A stretch of DNA of 64,000 bases from Brettanomyces bruxellensis (taxonomy: Eukaryota > Ascomycota > Pichiomycetes > Pichiales > Pichiaceae): assembly GCF_011074885.1 (NCBI RefSeq), contig NC_054689.1, forward strand, positions 2,480,001-2,544,000, written 5' to 3'. Each line of letters starts with the position of its first letter. The stretch's first letter is position 1. The notes below the pieces were generated by a model, which saw only the letters and a program-made list of their open reading frames with translations, did not search any database and was not told the DNA's origin. The translations under genes were made by a program, and so were the position numbers. Below, piece by piece: positions 52,001 through 60,864 of the stretch.

Positions 52001-52428
52001 TTACTATGCGATTTATCACCGCGTGATAATTCATCCTGTGGCTTATCATTCTGTAATTTATCACTATACTGCAATTTATCATGACCTAAATTATCATACT
52101 GCAAATCATGCTGCAATCTATCATCCACTTCATCCAAATTATCCCCCTGTAATTCATATCCATCAAATGCTTTATCTCCACGCTCTAATTTATCCCCAAA
52201 CTGCGTTGGTTTTCCATGCAATTTATCTCGATGTTGTAGCTTTTCATGCAGTGAAGTTCCATACAATTTACCTTCATTTTCTCTTTCACCTCCATGTAAT
52301 CCATCCTCTAATTTATCATTCTCATCATATTTCTCATTCTTCTCATCCTTATCCTTCTCACCTATATCTTCTGCTTTCTTCCCAGTTGTCTTTATCGTCT
52401 TTTCTGCTAGTTGCTTCGGATCTGACAT
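49033..52428 (-). CDS. large Stb6-like protein with repetitive N-terminus
   Basis: 1131 aa. From about residue 300 it resembles fungal Stb2/Stb6 proteins (yeast Stb6 binds Sin3 in two-hybrid): the block FPDMVAFDRVRRRCQHWLDG, partly quoted, then ELQGFESYLVEQWVYERS and a TGDP segment; a central YYGVLPAAWCDGLCCRGTEAGLTRWW; and FQRAQKLHRTRENEGYLDRETITRLF. A C-terminal hydrophobic segment (about 1080-1100, YLLLYVVFCYIWCLWTVYF) may be membrane-inserted. Residues about 1-300 are low-complexity units of Asp-Lys-Leu-Gln/His-Ser-Asp-Lys from a 15- to 18-bp repeat, and a NQPYPNQ-type repeat lies near 773-833. The C-terminal two thirds is very GC-rich, the N-terminal third AT-rich. Family assignment is from remembered motifs, hence moderate. 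Confidence 0.65.
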   Translation of the reverse strand: MSDPKQLAEKTIKTTGKKAEDIGEKDKDEKNEKYDENDKLEDGLHGGERENEGKLYGTSLHEKLQHRDKLHGKPTQFGDKLERGDKAFDGYELQGDNLDEVDDRLQHDLQYDNLGHDKLQYSDKLQNDKPQDELSRGDKSHSNKFHSDKQQNELHSDKQQNELQYGNKLQYGDKLQNEFQNELQYSNKLQYSDKLQHRNGPQYELHSDKMLYSGSPRNELHSDKMQNESHSDRLQNEIQNQSQYSNLDNQSHGDKFQNQSHSDKLQNEPHSDTLQNELQTDSHSDKLQTDSHSIKQPSSLQFVFPDMVAFDRVRRRCQHWLDGVAVQRIELQGFESYLVEQWVYERSARNSIVIYTGDPADRVCAYRVEVVCDEAAWPGPLRAYIGDLGGSRHTFPTLSDYGTVFVTNVSQLDASLTLVPIPGGDIKKIYKCYVQNHDLKHLGCGTRAATAIGSPGKPAEDKFRAAYHVPAGVAVRYAVRELVCVVQTFLYYYGVLPAAWCDGLCCRGTEAGLTRWWRLVADIPPCSGLLSRRPPGCTAPVRFLSVIGLTLFIRTLLALGGSSFMAPKDPLDVQGFRVSVLLFQRAQKLHRTRENEGYLDRETITRLFAWVQTVKTGQNFAKDLSKVKTLVKNTVLDLTSVRALQVLAGVPADAADSPSSPPGSDQAPPVADCQDYRQIRLLCAGPRLLYLFFAKGRPANLDRDCLAARYHRASLAVASLASASHRAASPGRGRHHDTSRATILKYAWNSDEMGYPGGSQVSGNLSNQSYSDQVNGGLSYGKPSSQLYSSQLYSSQSYSNQPNQPYPNQPNQPYSNQPYPNQPNQLNAPSHPNFSCTAARFNARLRRRTSVPFIAREAGVFATELQAADSPAPGGPPGTHAVPWCGYRAPPPASRKRALSFAAVDQALETAGTDCFDVSGPGFPGSLVTEEWLAAQYIALLHFFRLGIVRLSADLRGQTDGYRANVYRGIRLDTVLARYQNSRADCSKAAAKYRELRQKLRTSYKISARLKYEVHLLLQKTKEVETNLRSLDDFKIANLQSRIAKCRKCLHVQQFAAQCPRNEPPEAVLSWRALLRRPYLLLYVVFCYIWCLWTVYFGTDPRFHAQPQSDVFKTLFCRVYYGSEAKPAKRE
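49930..50110. repeat. Asn-Gln-Pro in-frame repeat in the STB6-like gene
   Basis: Units around GGATAAGGTTGATTTGGTTGATTT (minus strand encodes NQPYPNQPNQPY-type peptide) grade into GAATATAACTGACTT units. It is an AT-rich island inside the GC-rich part of the gene. Confidence 0.8.
51550..52110. repeat. 15-bp-based repeat encoding the N-terminal third of the STB6-like protein
   Basis: TATCACTATGCAATTCATTCTG-type units, mostly multiples of 15 bp, repeated with drift. Both strands stay open through it (a 298-codon plus ORF at 51555-52451), a by-product of the repeat. Confidence 0.85.
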
Positions 52429-52583
52429 CTCTTCAACACGATATCATATAACAGGCATCCTGTATTTTACTAAAACAAGCTGTGAATACCCAAATAGTGA
52501 GATGACACATACTCCAATTACCTCTGTGTGGTTATAATAGGCGCGGAAACTACAATTTCATTTCTTTTTGGCCTCCGCGCTTA

Positions 52584-52591
52584 TCACGTGA
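52584..52591. promoter_or_regulatory. TCACGTGA E-box (Cbf1-type)
   Basis: Perfect palindrome TCACGTGA, the site preferred by Cbf1-like bHLH factors, about 155 bases above the STB6-like start. VPH1 is 1.3 kb away on the other side. Confidence 0.5.
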
Positions 52592-53691
52592 TCCATACCT
52601 ACCACTATTAAGCTACAAGATATTTCGCGGCTAATCCAGCAATTTAATCGCAGCTACAGCCTCACTTCACTAGGAATAGTAACATACTTTAGCCTTTATT
52701 TTACTTTTTGGGATCCACATATCCACCTTGGGCACTACGTAGAACTCAGTATAAGTTCTTTACCTATTATGGCATTACTTATTAATGCCAAACAGATCCA
52801 TGCTTAGATACTTTCTGGGGTTTGACGTTGCTATCTAACCGTAATCTATACTGCTTTTATATAACTACACCTGCCATTATTTATTAAGCAGCTATCTTGC
52901 TGTGGCAGTAAAAATTAATGCCATATTTGTACATTGCACTGTCATATCAAAAATTTGGTTCATTGGGTTTTAAGCTCTAGCATTACCTTAGAAATCCTTC
53001 CTCCACTTGTATTTGCACCATTAAGCTAGGAACGTATGTTATCAATGAGAATTGCAGATAAGAGATCAAAGATGTCAAGTGGGCTATTTAGGCAAAGAAA
53101 CGATATTGAGAATAAAGTGCATCTATTTCCCAATATACTACAACGATGAGATGTTCTGATAGATAATTCAATCCCCCGCAAAATCACCTAACTTCGTTGT
53201 CTGGATGCTGAGTGGATAAAAGTCATGATAACGTAATATAAATGCGAACCTTGCCGGTTAGTGCGGACTCGTGCTTTATCGGCTGAGACGCGATTTTTTT
53301 CGCCAATCAAAAAGTCATCATCAGAACAGGTGTAAAATAATTTGTGCATAGTAGCTGACTGATATTATTGGAGCAATATATACAGCAGGCATCGCTTAAC
53401 TGTACAGTAGCATCCGGCAAGGTCTAGTTTTGGCATATAATCAAGCAGCGGGATAGCATTGTGCATTAATCTTTACGGAAAAGGTGTAAAGATATTTAGA
53501 GTATAAGCGCCAGATAGATAGAGGCAGGCTTATTTATTCAGCATAAGGTAATTGAGATCATTAAATAGGTGATAGGAATTGGCAGCATTGCTTTGGACAA
53601 GATATTGCATAACAGGAAGGCTTAATAGTGCAGTTTGGTGCTATAAGCAACATTGATTTAAGTGACTACGAAAATAAGCAGGTTGATCTGT

Positions 53692-53805
53692 TAAGTTCAA
53701 ATTTGAAGGATAAGCAGGTTGGCATCAATTAAGTTCAAATCTGAAGGATAAAGATATTGGCATCAATTAAGTTCAAATCGAAAGGATAAATAGGTTGACA
53801 TCAAT
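53692..53805. repeat. 38-bp tandem repeat, three copies
   Basis: Unit TAAGTTCAAATxTGAAGGATAA...CATCAAT starts at 53692, 53730 and 53768. A second, about 34-bp repeat (TATCTAACTGAAGAT) follows at about 53823 and 53857. Both lie within 230 bases of the VPH1 ATG. Confidence 0.88.
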
Positions 53806-53923
53806 TTAAGCACAAGATTAGATATCTAACTGAAGATTAATTATCAGGACTATATATCTAACTGAAGATCAGTTATCAATATTAGATATCTCAAGACATC
53901 TCAAGATTAAACATCCAACCAAT

Positions 53924-56650
53924 ATGACAGAAGAAGCTATCTTCCGATCAGCAAACATGGTGCTCGTGCAGGTGTACATGGCCTCGGAAATCGCGCGGGA
54001 CTGCGTGTGGGTGCTCGGGGAAATGGGCAGCATCGAGTTCCTGGACTTGAACGAGGGCGTGAACTCGTTCCAGCGGGCGTTTGTGGAGGAGACGCGGCGG
54101 TTGGACAACACGGAGCGGCAGCTGCGGTATTTGGAGGGGGTGATGAGGGAGCAGGGTGTGGAGGAGCCCCAAGGAGCGTACGGGGGAGCTTACGGGGGAG
54201 CTGCGCGGCAGCCGAGCCGGGACTTGGAGGAATTGATGCGGCGGACACCGCAGACGACGTCGGAGATGGACGCGGTGGTGAAAGCGGTGGCGGAGTACGA
54301 GCAGGGCGTCCGAGAGATGGCGGAGACGTACCGGGGGCTGGAGAAACGGCAGCAGGGGCTCCAGGAGGAGCGGAGTGTGCTTGAGGGGACCCGGAAGTAC
54401 TTTGAGACGCGGATGAGTTACGATGGATATAGGGATGGAGATGATGGAAGTAGTGATAGAAACAGCACTGATCGCTTCACCATCTCTAGCAACGACAGCC
54501 TCCTCACGCAGGAGGAGCGTGCAGAGGGATTCGGACCCGATGACGTGGGCCTGCATGATCTAGAAGCAGCCCCAAGCACTGGTGCAGGGCCGATGCCGCG
54601 GGAAAGTAGCGTGAACATCCTCGGCACGGCGATGGGTGTCGTTTGCGGGACAATCGAGACGGACAAGTTTGCCATTCTGGAGCGGATCTTGTGGCGGACG
54701 CTCCGGGGCAACTTGTACATGGCCCGGGTGGAGATCGAGACGCCCGTGGTGGACTTTGACACCGGGGATGAGCAGCGGCGATGCATCTTTGCGGTTTTCA
54801 CGCACGGGGGCGGGTTGGTGGCCCGGAGCCGGGCGGTGGCGGAGTCGTTGGGCGGCCGCGTGGTGGAGGTACCGGGCAGCCACCGGGCGTACGCGGTGGC
54901 GGTGCACGGGGTGAACGGGAAGCTCGCGGACGTGCAGCGGGTGCTGGCGGGTACCGCGGAGCGGCTCGCGGTGGAGCTCAAGGAGGTTGCCGGGCAGCTG
55001 GCGGACTGGCGGGCCGCGGTGGCCCGCGATAAAGCCGTGTACGCGGCCATGAACCGGTTCGACTACGACCCGGCCCGCCGGTGCCTGGTGGCCGAGGGCT
55101 GGATGCCCCGTGGTGACGTCGGGACCGCCCGGGCCGCCCTGGTGGACGTGGCCGACCGCCGCGGCGTGGACATCGCCCCCGTGGTCTCCGTGGTGGACTC
55201 ACACCTCACACCCCCCACGTTTTTCCGCACAAACAAGTTCACCGCCGCCTTCCAGGCCATCGTCGACGCCTACGGCATCGCGTCCTACCGCGAGATCAAC
55301 CCGGGCTTGCCTGCAATCGTCACCTTCCCCTTCATGTTCGCCATCATGTTTGGTGACATGGGCCACGGCCTGATCCTCACGCTGGCCGCCGCGTGTCTCT
55401 GCCTGGCAGAGTCTGCCATCGCCCGGCAGCCGCACCGGGGCGAGATCTTCGACATGGCGTACTCCGGCCGCTACGTGCTCCTCCTCATGGGGCTGTTCTC
55501 CATCTTCACCGGATTCCTGTACTCCGACCTGTTCAGCCGGCCCGTCACACTCTTCGCCAGCCGCTGGGCCTACCCGGCAGGCTTCAAAGAGGGCCAAACC
55601 GTGTCTGCAACACAGACTGGTGTCTACCCAATCGGCCTAGACTGGGCATGGCACTCCGCAGAGAACACCTTGCTCTTCGCCAACTCCTACAAGATGAAGC
55701 TCTCCATCCTCATGGGCTTCATCCACATGTCCTACTCCTTGCAGTTGTCTCTCGCCAACTTCCGCTTCTTCAAGTCCCGCGTCGACATCATCGGCAACTA
55801 CATCCCGGGCTTCCTCTTCATGCACTGCATCTTCGGCTACCTCTGCCTCACCATCGTCTACAAGTGGTGCGTGGACTGGATTGGCTTGAAGCGCGTCGCT
55901 CCTTCTCTTTTGAACATGCTCATCAACATGTTCTTGGCCCCGGGAACCGTCGATCACAAGCTCTACCCGGGACAGGGGCCTGTGCAGCTTGCTCTTCTTG
56001 CTGTTGCCCTGGTCTGTGTGCCCTGGCTCTTGCTCTACAAGCCTCTTGCACTCCGCCGTGCCCACAACCATTCCGTGGCCTTGGGGTACTCCGAGGTGTT
56101 GTCTGGGCCTTCCGAGGCATCTTCGCTTGCATCTTCTCACTCTCACTACTCTTCACTTAGACCTTCTGAGTCGGAGTCTCACGTACTCTCACCCTCGAAC
56201 TCACTCTCACCCTCTAACTCCCATTCTTCCTCTTTCTCCCACCCCCCTCCACCCCCCTTCAACTTCGCCGACATCATGGTCAACCAGGTCATCTACACCA
56301 TCGAGTTCTGCCTCAACTGCGTCTCCCACACTGCCTCCTACCTCCGGTTGTGGGCCCTCTCTTTGGCTCACAACCAGCTCTCTAGTGTTTTGTGGAATAT
56401 GACCTTGCGTAACTCCTTTGTCGCCTACTCTGAGCGCGGCTTCTGGGGCTGCATTATCGTCGTCCTACTCTTTGCTTTGTGGTTTGTTCTCACGGTCGCC
56501 GTCTTGGTCTGTATGGAGGGTACAAGTGCTATGCTCCACTCTCTCAGACTTCACTGGGTCGAGGCCATGTCAAAGCACTTCCAGGGTGAGGGATACAAGT
56601 ACACTCCTTTCTCGTTCTACCACTTGCTTACGAGCGATGACGACTCTTAG
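53924..56650 (+). CDS. VPH1: V-type H+-ATPase V0 subunit a
   Basis: 908-aa subunit a of the vacuolar proton pump. The N-terminal EEAIFRSANMVLVQVYMASE matches Vph1 (EEAIFRSAEMALVQFYIP), followed by FQRAFVEETRRLDNTERQLRYLE. The membrane half begins near TPPTFFRTNKFTAAFQ and AIMFGDMGHGLILTL. The essential proton-channel arginine is present in SYLRLWALSLAH (R808), with GTSAMLHSLRLHWVEAMSKHF after it. The usual cytosolic loop before the last helices is Ser/Pro-rich here (about 724-780, ending PPPPPF). Yeast has Vph1 (vacuole) and Stv1 (Golgi); the symbol is by similarity and either location is possible. Composition is extremely GC-rich for the first two thirds (47 of 60 bases are G/C at 55081-55140) and near average at the 3' end. 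Confidence 0.95.
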   Translation: MTEEAIFRSANMVLVQVYMASEIARDCVWVLGEMGSIEFLDLNEGVNSFQRAFVEETRRLDNTERQLRYLEGVMREQGVEEPQGAYGGAYGGAARQPSRDLEELMRRTPQTTSEMDAVVKAVAEYEQGVREMAETYRGLEKRQQGLQEERSVLEGTRKYFETRMSYDGYRDGDDGSSDRNSTDRFTISSNDSLLTQEERAEGFGPDDVGLHDLEAAPSTGAGPMPRESSVNILGTAMGVVCGTIETDKFAILERILWRTLRGNLYMARVEIETPVVDFDTGDEQRRCIFAVFTHGGGLVARSRAVAESLGGRVVEVPGSHRAYAVAVHGVNGKLADVQRVLAGTAERLAVELKEVAGQLADWRAAVARDKAVYAAMNRFDYDPARRCLVAEGWMPRGDVGTARAALVDVADRRGVDIAPVVSVVDSHLTPPTFFRTNKFTAAFQAIVDAYGIASYREINPGLPAIVTFPFMFAIMFGDMGHGLILTLAAACLCLAESAIARQPHRGEIFDMAYSGRYVLLLMGLFSIFTGFLYSDLFSRPVTLFASRWAYPAGFKEGQTVSATQTGVYPIGLDWAWHSAENTLLFANSYKMKLSILMGFIHMSYSLQLSLANFRFFKSRVDIIGNYIPGFLFMHCIFGYLCLTIVYKWCVDWIGLKRVAPSLLNMLINMFLAPGTVDHKLYPGQGPVQLALLAVALVCVPWLLLYKPLALRRAHNHSVALGYSEVLSGPSEASSLASSHSHYSSLRPSESESHVLSPSNSLSPSNSHSSSFSHPPPPPFNFADIMVNQVIYTIEFCLNCVSHTASYLRLWALSLAHNQLSSVLWNMTLRNSFVAYSERGFWGCIIVVLLFALWFVLTVAVLVCMEGTSAMLHSLRLHWVEAMSKHFQGEGYKYTPFSFYHLLTSDDDS

Positions 56651-58153
56651 TGTATGAATTTGCAGCGTGGTGGATATCTGCTTGCACTAATATATAGATA
56701 TGTGATGGATACGTTAATACATAGTAATTGGAATGCGTGTAATGTGAGTATGTAAATACGTAAATGTGAAATACGTGAAATAATTGGAGTTCACAGGGCG
56801 CAATATATGTGAATGCATGAAGAGCTGTATATCAAATAGGAGTGTTTGAAAGACATCCAATACATACAATACACTTTAATACAGACAATCATACAATCAT
56901 ATAATCATACAATACATACAATACATACAATACATGATACTTCAATACTTCAATACTTCAATACTTCAATACTTCAATACTTCAATACTTCAATACTTCA
57001 ATACTTCAATACTTCAATACTTCAATACTTCAATACTTCAATACTTCAATACTTCAATACATACAATACATTCAATACATGATACTTTAATACTTGAAAT
57101 AGAATACCTGCATACATGAAACATAAATGTATGAAATACTTCAAATATCTAAATTCACAGAGTAAATCAATGCCTGAATACATAAATGCAGGATTTACCC
57201 AGGGGTGACACCGTATGGTTTGCTACCCCTGAAATATTCATAATACTTGGTATTTAAATTCTAAGTTATCTCCAGCTTGCACAAAGTCCATTTATGCCCA
57301 AATTACAGCTTACTCTAACGCAGCTATCCTTTTCTGATAGATCTAACATATGTACCATAATTCCCTTTTTTTCAGCCCAACAGTCCTATAATACTCTATT
57401 CATTTTCTACACTCTTTGAAACCAAGTGCTTGGTCACTCCAAACATTAAATCCATGAATTGTGATAGCAAGTTGATCCTTTTAAATCACAACGCACATAA
57501 TACATTTAGTACGGCACCGATAAGCATCATATACCATTCTACTGCTATTTTTGGTAGTAAGCGATACTTTTAAATGACAACCGTAAATATGGCTTTCTTA
57601 CAGTTCACTAAGATTAACTAATAACGATCTAACAACTTTCAACTATTAATCATTACTAAAGAGGTTGATATTATGTGAAAATCCCAGAAACCAATATATA
57701 AGTATTTCAAGTGGTATGCATCCGTATCCTACCTTTCTTTCATATATATTCTCTATTCTCGAGTTCCTAACCTTGCTACTTCGAGGTTATCCAAGAGTCA
57801 GTCTCCATTAGAAGCATTTTGTTTCGGATACACCCGTACATTGATTTGCATACATCGGCTAACAAATACCAGCGAATAATATTCACGACTACATTATTTT
57901 TCTTTATTTTTTTTATTTTTTTATTTACCATTTGCTGTTTACAGAACTCGCCGATACCTCTATTTCCATCCAAATAGCCTCCATTTAATCAGCATCACAT
58001 AACATTCAACTAGAAATACACTATTGGAATATATTTATTGGATGACAATTCCCACCAAAAACCTCTCATCCTACAATATATTCTCCTCCAATCTTATCAT
58101 CCACTCTTCCTAATCGCATCTTTGGGCGTCTTCATTATCTTCAACAACCAATC
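56651..58153. other. intergenic: VPH1 3' flank and BUB2 promoter
   Basis: 1.5 kb with ATACATACA-type repeats (56850-56938) running into the 8-bp satellite at 56938-57060. The small ORFs at 56846-57119 are repeat translations. T-runs occur near 57895-57925. No gene is seen. Confidence 0.6.
56938..57060. repeat. 8-bp satellite ACTTCAAT, about 15 copies
   Basis: Nearly perfect head-to-tail ACTTCAAT. Since 8 is not a multiple of 3, three copies encode an eight-residue periodic peptide in all frames; no gene is implied. Confidence 0.97.
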
Positions 58154-59107
58154 ATGTCAAAAGCAGAGAGAAAGGGAAGAAAGAAAGATGCTCTTGAAAA
58201 ATTCATTGAAAGCGATCAACCCGTGTTGATGTCCAGTCTGAATCAACTAAGATACAACATTCTATGTGAAGGTTTGAAGCAAAATGAGCGTGGTGTGTGT
58301 CCATACAGAGCATATGTGTGGTCTATTTTATTGCGAGCCGAACCAGTGGAAACAGACTATTATGTGGAGCTTCTACAACGTGGAAAGTCACACTCTTTCA
58401 CCAAAATCTTGAACGATTCGTTCAGAACATTCAAGAAAGACAAAAACTTCACATCCAAGGTCGACAACCAGACACTTATTCGTGTTCTCAATAGCTATGC
58501 CTTGGAGGTTGAAGAATCTGCGGAGACTGGCGTTTCGCCATATGTTCAAGGAATGAATATCTTAGTGGCACCATTTGCGTACGTGTGTAAAAGTGAGCCC
58601 GAGATCTTTGCGCTGTTTTCCAGGTTGCTCATTAAGTACATTCCAACATACGTGACACCAAATTTGTCGGGGGTGATCAACGGGGTTAAGTTGGTGGATA
58701 TCCTGCTTGGACTGCTTGATCCAAAGCTTTTCCACCACTTGAAGTCCAAAATGCTCACCGCCAAGATATATGCTTTCCCACTAGTACTCACATTAGGTGC
58801 TTGTACTCCCCCATTAAGCGAGGTTCTCGTGCTATGGGACTTTCTTTTTAGCTACGGTGTGCACTTGAACATCTTCTTTATCATCGCACAACTTGTTTTG
58901 ATCCGAAAGCAGCTATTAGAATCGGATAATCCAATGGTGCTTCTTCGGCAATTCCCGAGATTGGACTCCAAACGCATCATCAAACTTTCTCTGAGTTTCG
59001 TGAAGGTGATTCCAGACGATTTGTACGATCTTATTGTGCGACATACTGTGAGTGAGGCAGTAGGTGAAGAGATAAACGAGTATTCGAGGCAGAACCTTTC
59101 GAAATAA
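58154..59107 (+). CDS. BUB2: TBC-domain mitotic exit checkpoint protein Bub2
   Basis: 317-aa TBC protein that, with Bfa1, forms the GAP for the Tem1 GTPase and holds mitotic exit until the spindle is positioned. LMSSLNQLRYNILCEGL and the dual-finger motifs are visible: NDSFRTF (R91, the Arg-finger position) and YVQGMNILVAPF (Q132). IPTYVTPNLSGVINGVKLVDILL, LWDFLFSYGVHLNIFFI and LLRQFP follow yeast Bub2 (306 aa) closely. In yeast the catalytic glutamine acts in this complex; both fingers are retained here. The first ATG gives a Lys-rich 20-residue lead before the domain; M26 is a possible alternative start. Confidence 0.94.
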   Translation: MSKAERKGRKKDALEKFIESDQPVLMSSLNQLRYNILCEGLKQNERGVCPYRAYVWSILLRAEPVETDYYVELLQRGKSHSFTKILNDSFRTFKKDKNFTSKVDNQTLIRVLNSYALEVEESAETGVSPYVQGMNILVAPFAYVCKSEPEIFALFSRLLIKYIPTYVTPNLSGVINGVKLVDILLGLLDPKLFHHLKSKMLTAKIYAFPLVLTLGACTPPLSEVLVLWDFLFSYGVHLNIFFIIAQLVLIRKQLLESDNPMVLLRQFPRLDSKRIIKLSLSFVKVIPDDLYDLIVRHTVSEAVGEEINEYSRQNLSK

Positions 59108-59340
59108 CGAGCTGGGCTCGAGGCATACTGCTGTATATATAATGATACGCAAGAAGCATACTAATACAGATGAGTAAATTACGATATAGGAATGGCATAC
59201 ATACTTAACATACAGACATACTAATATTAAGATACCATGATATTAAATTGTTATTATACCAACGTCAAGACCATACACCCAAAGCGCAGAGGTTATAAGC
59301 AACACTTCCTCCTATTTCATACTTCTATACCTTCAAGCCA

Positions 59341-60864
59341 CTAATATATACCCCTCTCAAAGTCGTCCTCATCATAATATCCACCGATAACTAACCGTCC
59401 ATCAAATAACCGCCCAGCCAATGAATATAGACACTGCGTAGAGAACGTCAATTCGGCAAACTGAACAAATATAAACCCAAACGAAGGATCTATCTCACCT
59501 AGACCATTCTTAAACTCTTTTCCGGGCCTCGATATCACTACTCTGTCCACTTTTCCAAACTTTGAGCACTCCTGCTTGAATGATCTCTCGGCAAGTGAGC
59601 ATTTTTCTGGTTTCAACAAATCTTCAAACGAAATGCAGTTCGCAAAACGTATCACCTTCGATTCGCCATGGTTTGTAACTTCGCTCGATGGATAATTCGA
59701 CACATTTGTCATTGTATCGGCATCCAATGTAACAGTCTGCATATACTTGTTTTTGCTGCTGATGCATGGATGCACACACCTGAGCTTGGCAATCTCCTTT
59801 TCTGCCTCACCTTGGGCAATAAATGCTTCCCTTAGCTTGTTTTCAAGTTGCGAGTCTTCCGGCTGCGGACTCCAGTATGTGAAAAAAGCGATTCCTTTGG
59901 TATCGAGAGTGATTCTATCTAAAACGGTCGAAAAGCTGCGCAACCGACCAAATTTCTGCAACTGCTGCACAATTTTGTCTTTATCCATACCGTATGGTAC
60001 TCCCTGTATGCACATAAGTTGTCGACACTGAAGGATCTCATCCTGTATCTCACTATCTGCTTTGCTGTCAGTACTTCCTTTCATCTCATCTTTCTTACCA
60101 TCTTCAACTCCAAATTGGCCTATATCCGACGAAATATACTCGTTAGGCCGCTGAAACTGAACACAGGCTCCTAATCCAGGAACTTCTGTATCAGTTAAGC
60201 CTGCTAATACAGTAGAAACAGTGGTAGTACTGCTGAGAATGACTAGTTCAGACCGCTCAGGTAAAGATCTGATTTTTAACGCACAATCCTGCGGTTGAAC
60301 ACCTGGAATCACGCTAGACTTCAAATATTCCTCAAGAACCTCTTTAACTTGTCGCAGAGGATGCTCTACAAGGTCTATTCCCTTCAATATCACGATTCGT
60401 GCCTTTCTAGAGTTGTTTGGTAGCAGAATCGACTTGCTGGCATCAACCCTGCTGAATTGCCTCGAATTCTCGCTAATTGTCTTCTTGATCTGCTTCCTGT
60501 CTTGCAGCTCGGCTGCACCAACACCTGCCCCCCGAAAAATTCCGGAATCCTTGATCTCACATGCCCGATATTGCTCAAATCCGGCTGCTTTTACATCCCA
60601 TTTGGTTTCCGACGGCCTAAGGTCTTCAAGCGGCGGAATATCGTCCGAAACACTGTCGAATTCGTAGTGCTTTCTCAATTCAAACAGTTTGCTATGCTCT
60701 GAACCTGGCTGATGACTTCTCCTCTTACTTGCTTTCCATCCAGGATTGAAGTTCTGCCTTAAGTATGCTGATCTTTGCGATTTATATTTCCGATCCCTGA
60801 ATCCTGCTTGTGAGGATGTTCTCCTGTGGTCTTCCCCACTGCCTGAATGATATCGGTCGCTCAT
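59341..60864 (-). CDS. MUD2: U2AF large subunit (U2AF65/Mud2-like) splicing factor
   Basis: 507 aa. The N-terminus is rich in Arg and Ser (RRTSSQAGFRDRKYKSQRSA), followed by PPLEDLRPSETKWDVKAAGFE, whose WDV-xx-GFE core (W89) is the U2AF65 linker signature (WDVPPPGFE). The middle region (about 150-390) would hold two divergent RRMs; LMCIQGVPYGMDKDKIVQQLQKFG looks like the start of one. The C-terminal UHM (about 410-507) has GKVDRVVISRP, GFIFVQF, the RLF of the R-x-F loop in LAGRLFDGRLVI, and the end YYDEDDFERGIY, close to U2AF65. It should bind the BBP/Msl5 branch-site protein and the pyrimidine tract. The gene is convergent with BUB2 (233 bases between stops). Confidence 0.82.
   Translation of the reverse strand: MSDRYHSGSGEDHRRTSSQAGFRDRKYKSQRSAYLRQNFNPGWKASKRRSHQPGSEHSKLFELRKHYEFDSVSDDIPPLEDLRPSETKWDVKAAGFEQYRACEIKDSGIFRGAGVGAAELQDRKQIKKTISENSRQFSRVDASKSILLPNNSRKARIVILKGIDLVEHPLRQVKEVLEEYLKSSVIPGVQPQDCALKIRSLPERSELVILSSTTTVSTVLAGLTDTEVPGLGACVQFQRPNEYISSDIGQFGVEDGKKDEMKGSTDSKADSEIQDEILQCRQLMCIQGVPYGMDKDKIVQQLQKFGRLRSFSTVLDRITLDTKGIAFFTYWSPQPEDSQLENKLREAFIAQGEAEKEIAKLRCVHPCISSKNKYMQTVTLDADTMTNVSNYPSSEVTNHGESKVIRFANCISFEDLLKPEKCSLAERSFKQECSKFGKVDRVVISRPGKEFKNGLGEIDPSFGFIFVQFAELTFSTQCLYSLAGRLFDGRLVIGGYYDEDDFERGIY

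Larger units (their letters stand above)
52429..53923. promoter_or_regulatory. divergent STB6-like / VPH1 promoter region
   Basis: 1.5 kb. Contains TCACGTGA at 52584-52591, a CCTCCGCGC motif at about 52571-52579 (also seen at about 2975 above CCT7), and tandem repeats at 53692-53805 and 53820-53880 close to VPH1. No gene is seen. Confidence 0.6.

Noticed and set aside
51555..52451. 298-codon plus ORF opposite the STB6-like N-terminus
   Set aside because: His/Tyr/Ile periodic translation of the same tandem repeat. It has no independent start context or domain.
53692..53805. GTTCAAATC copies as possible tRNA B boxes
   Set aside because: They belong to a 38-bp tandem repeat without any tRNA-like fold.
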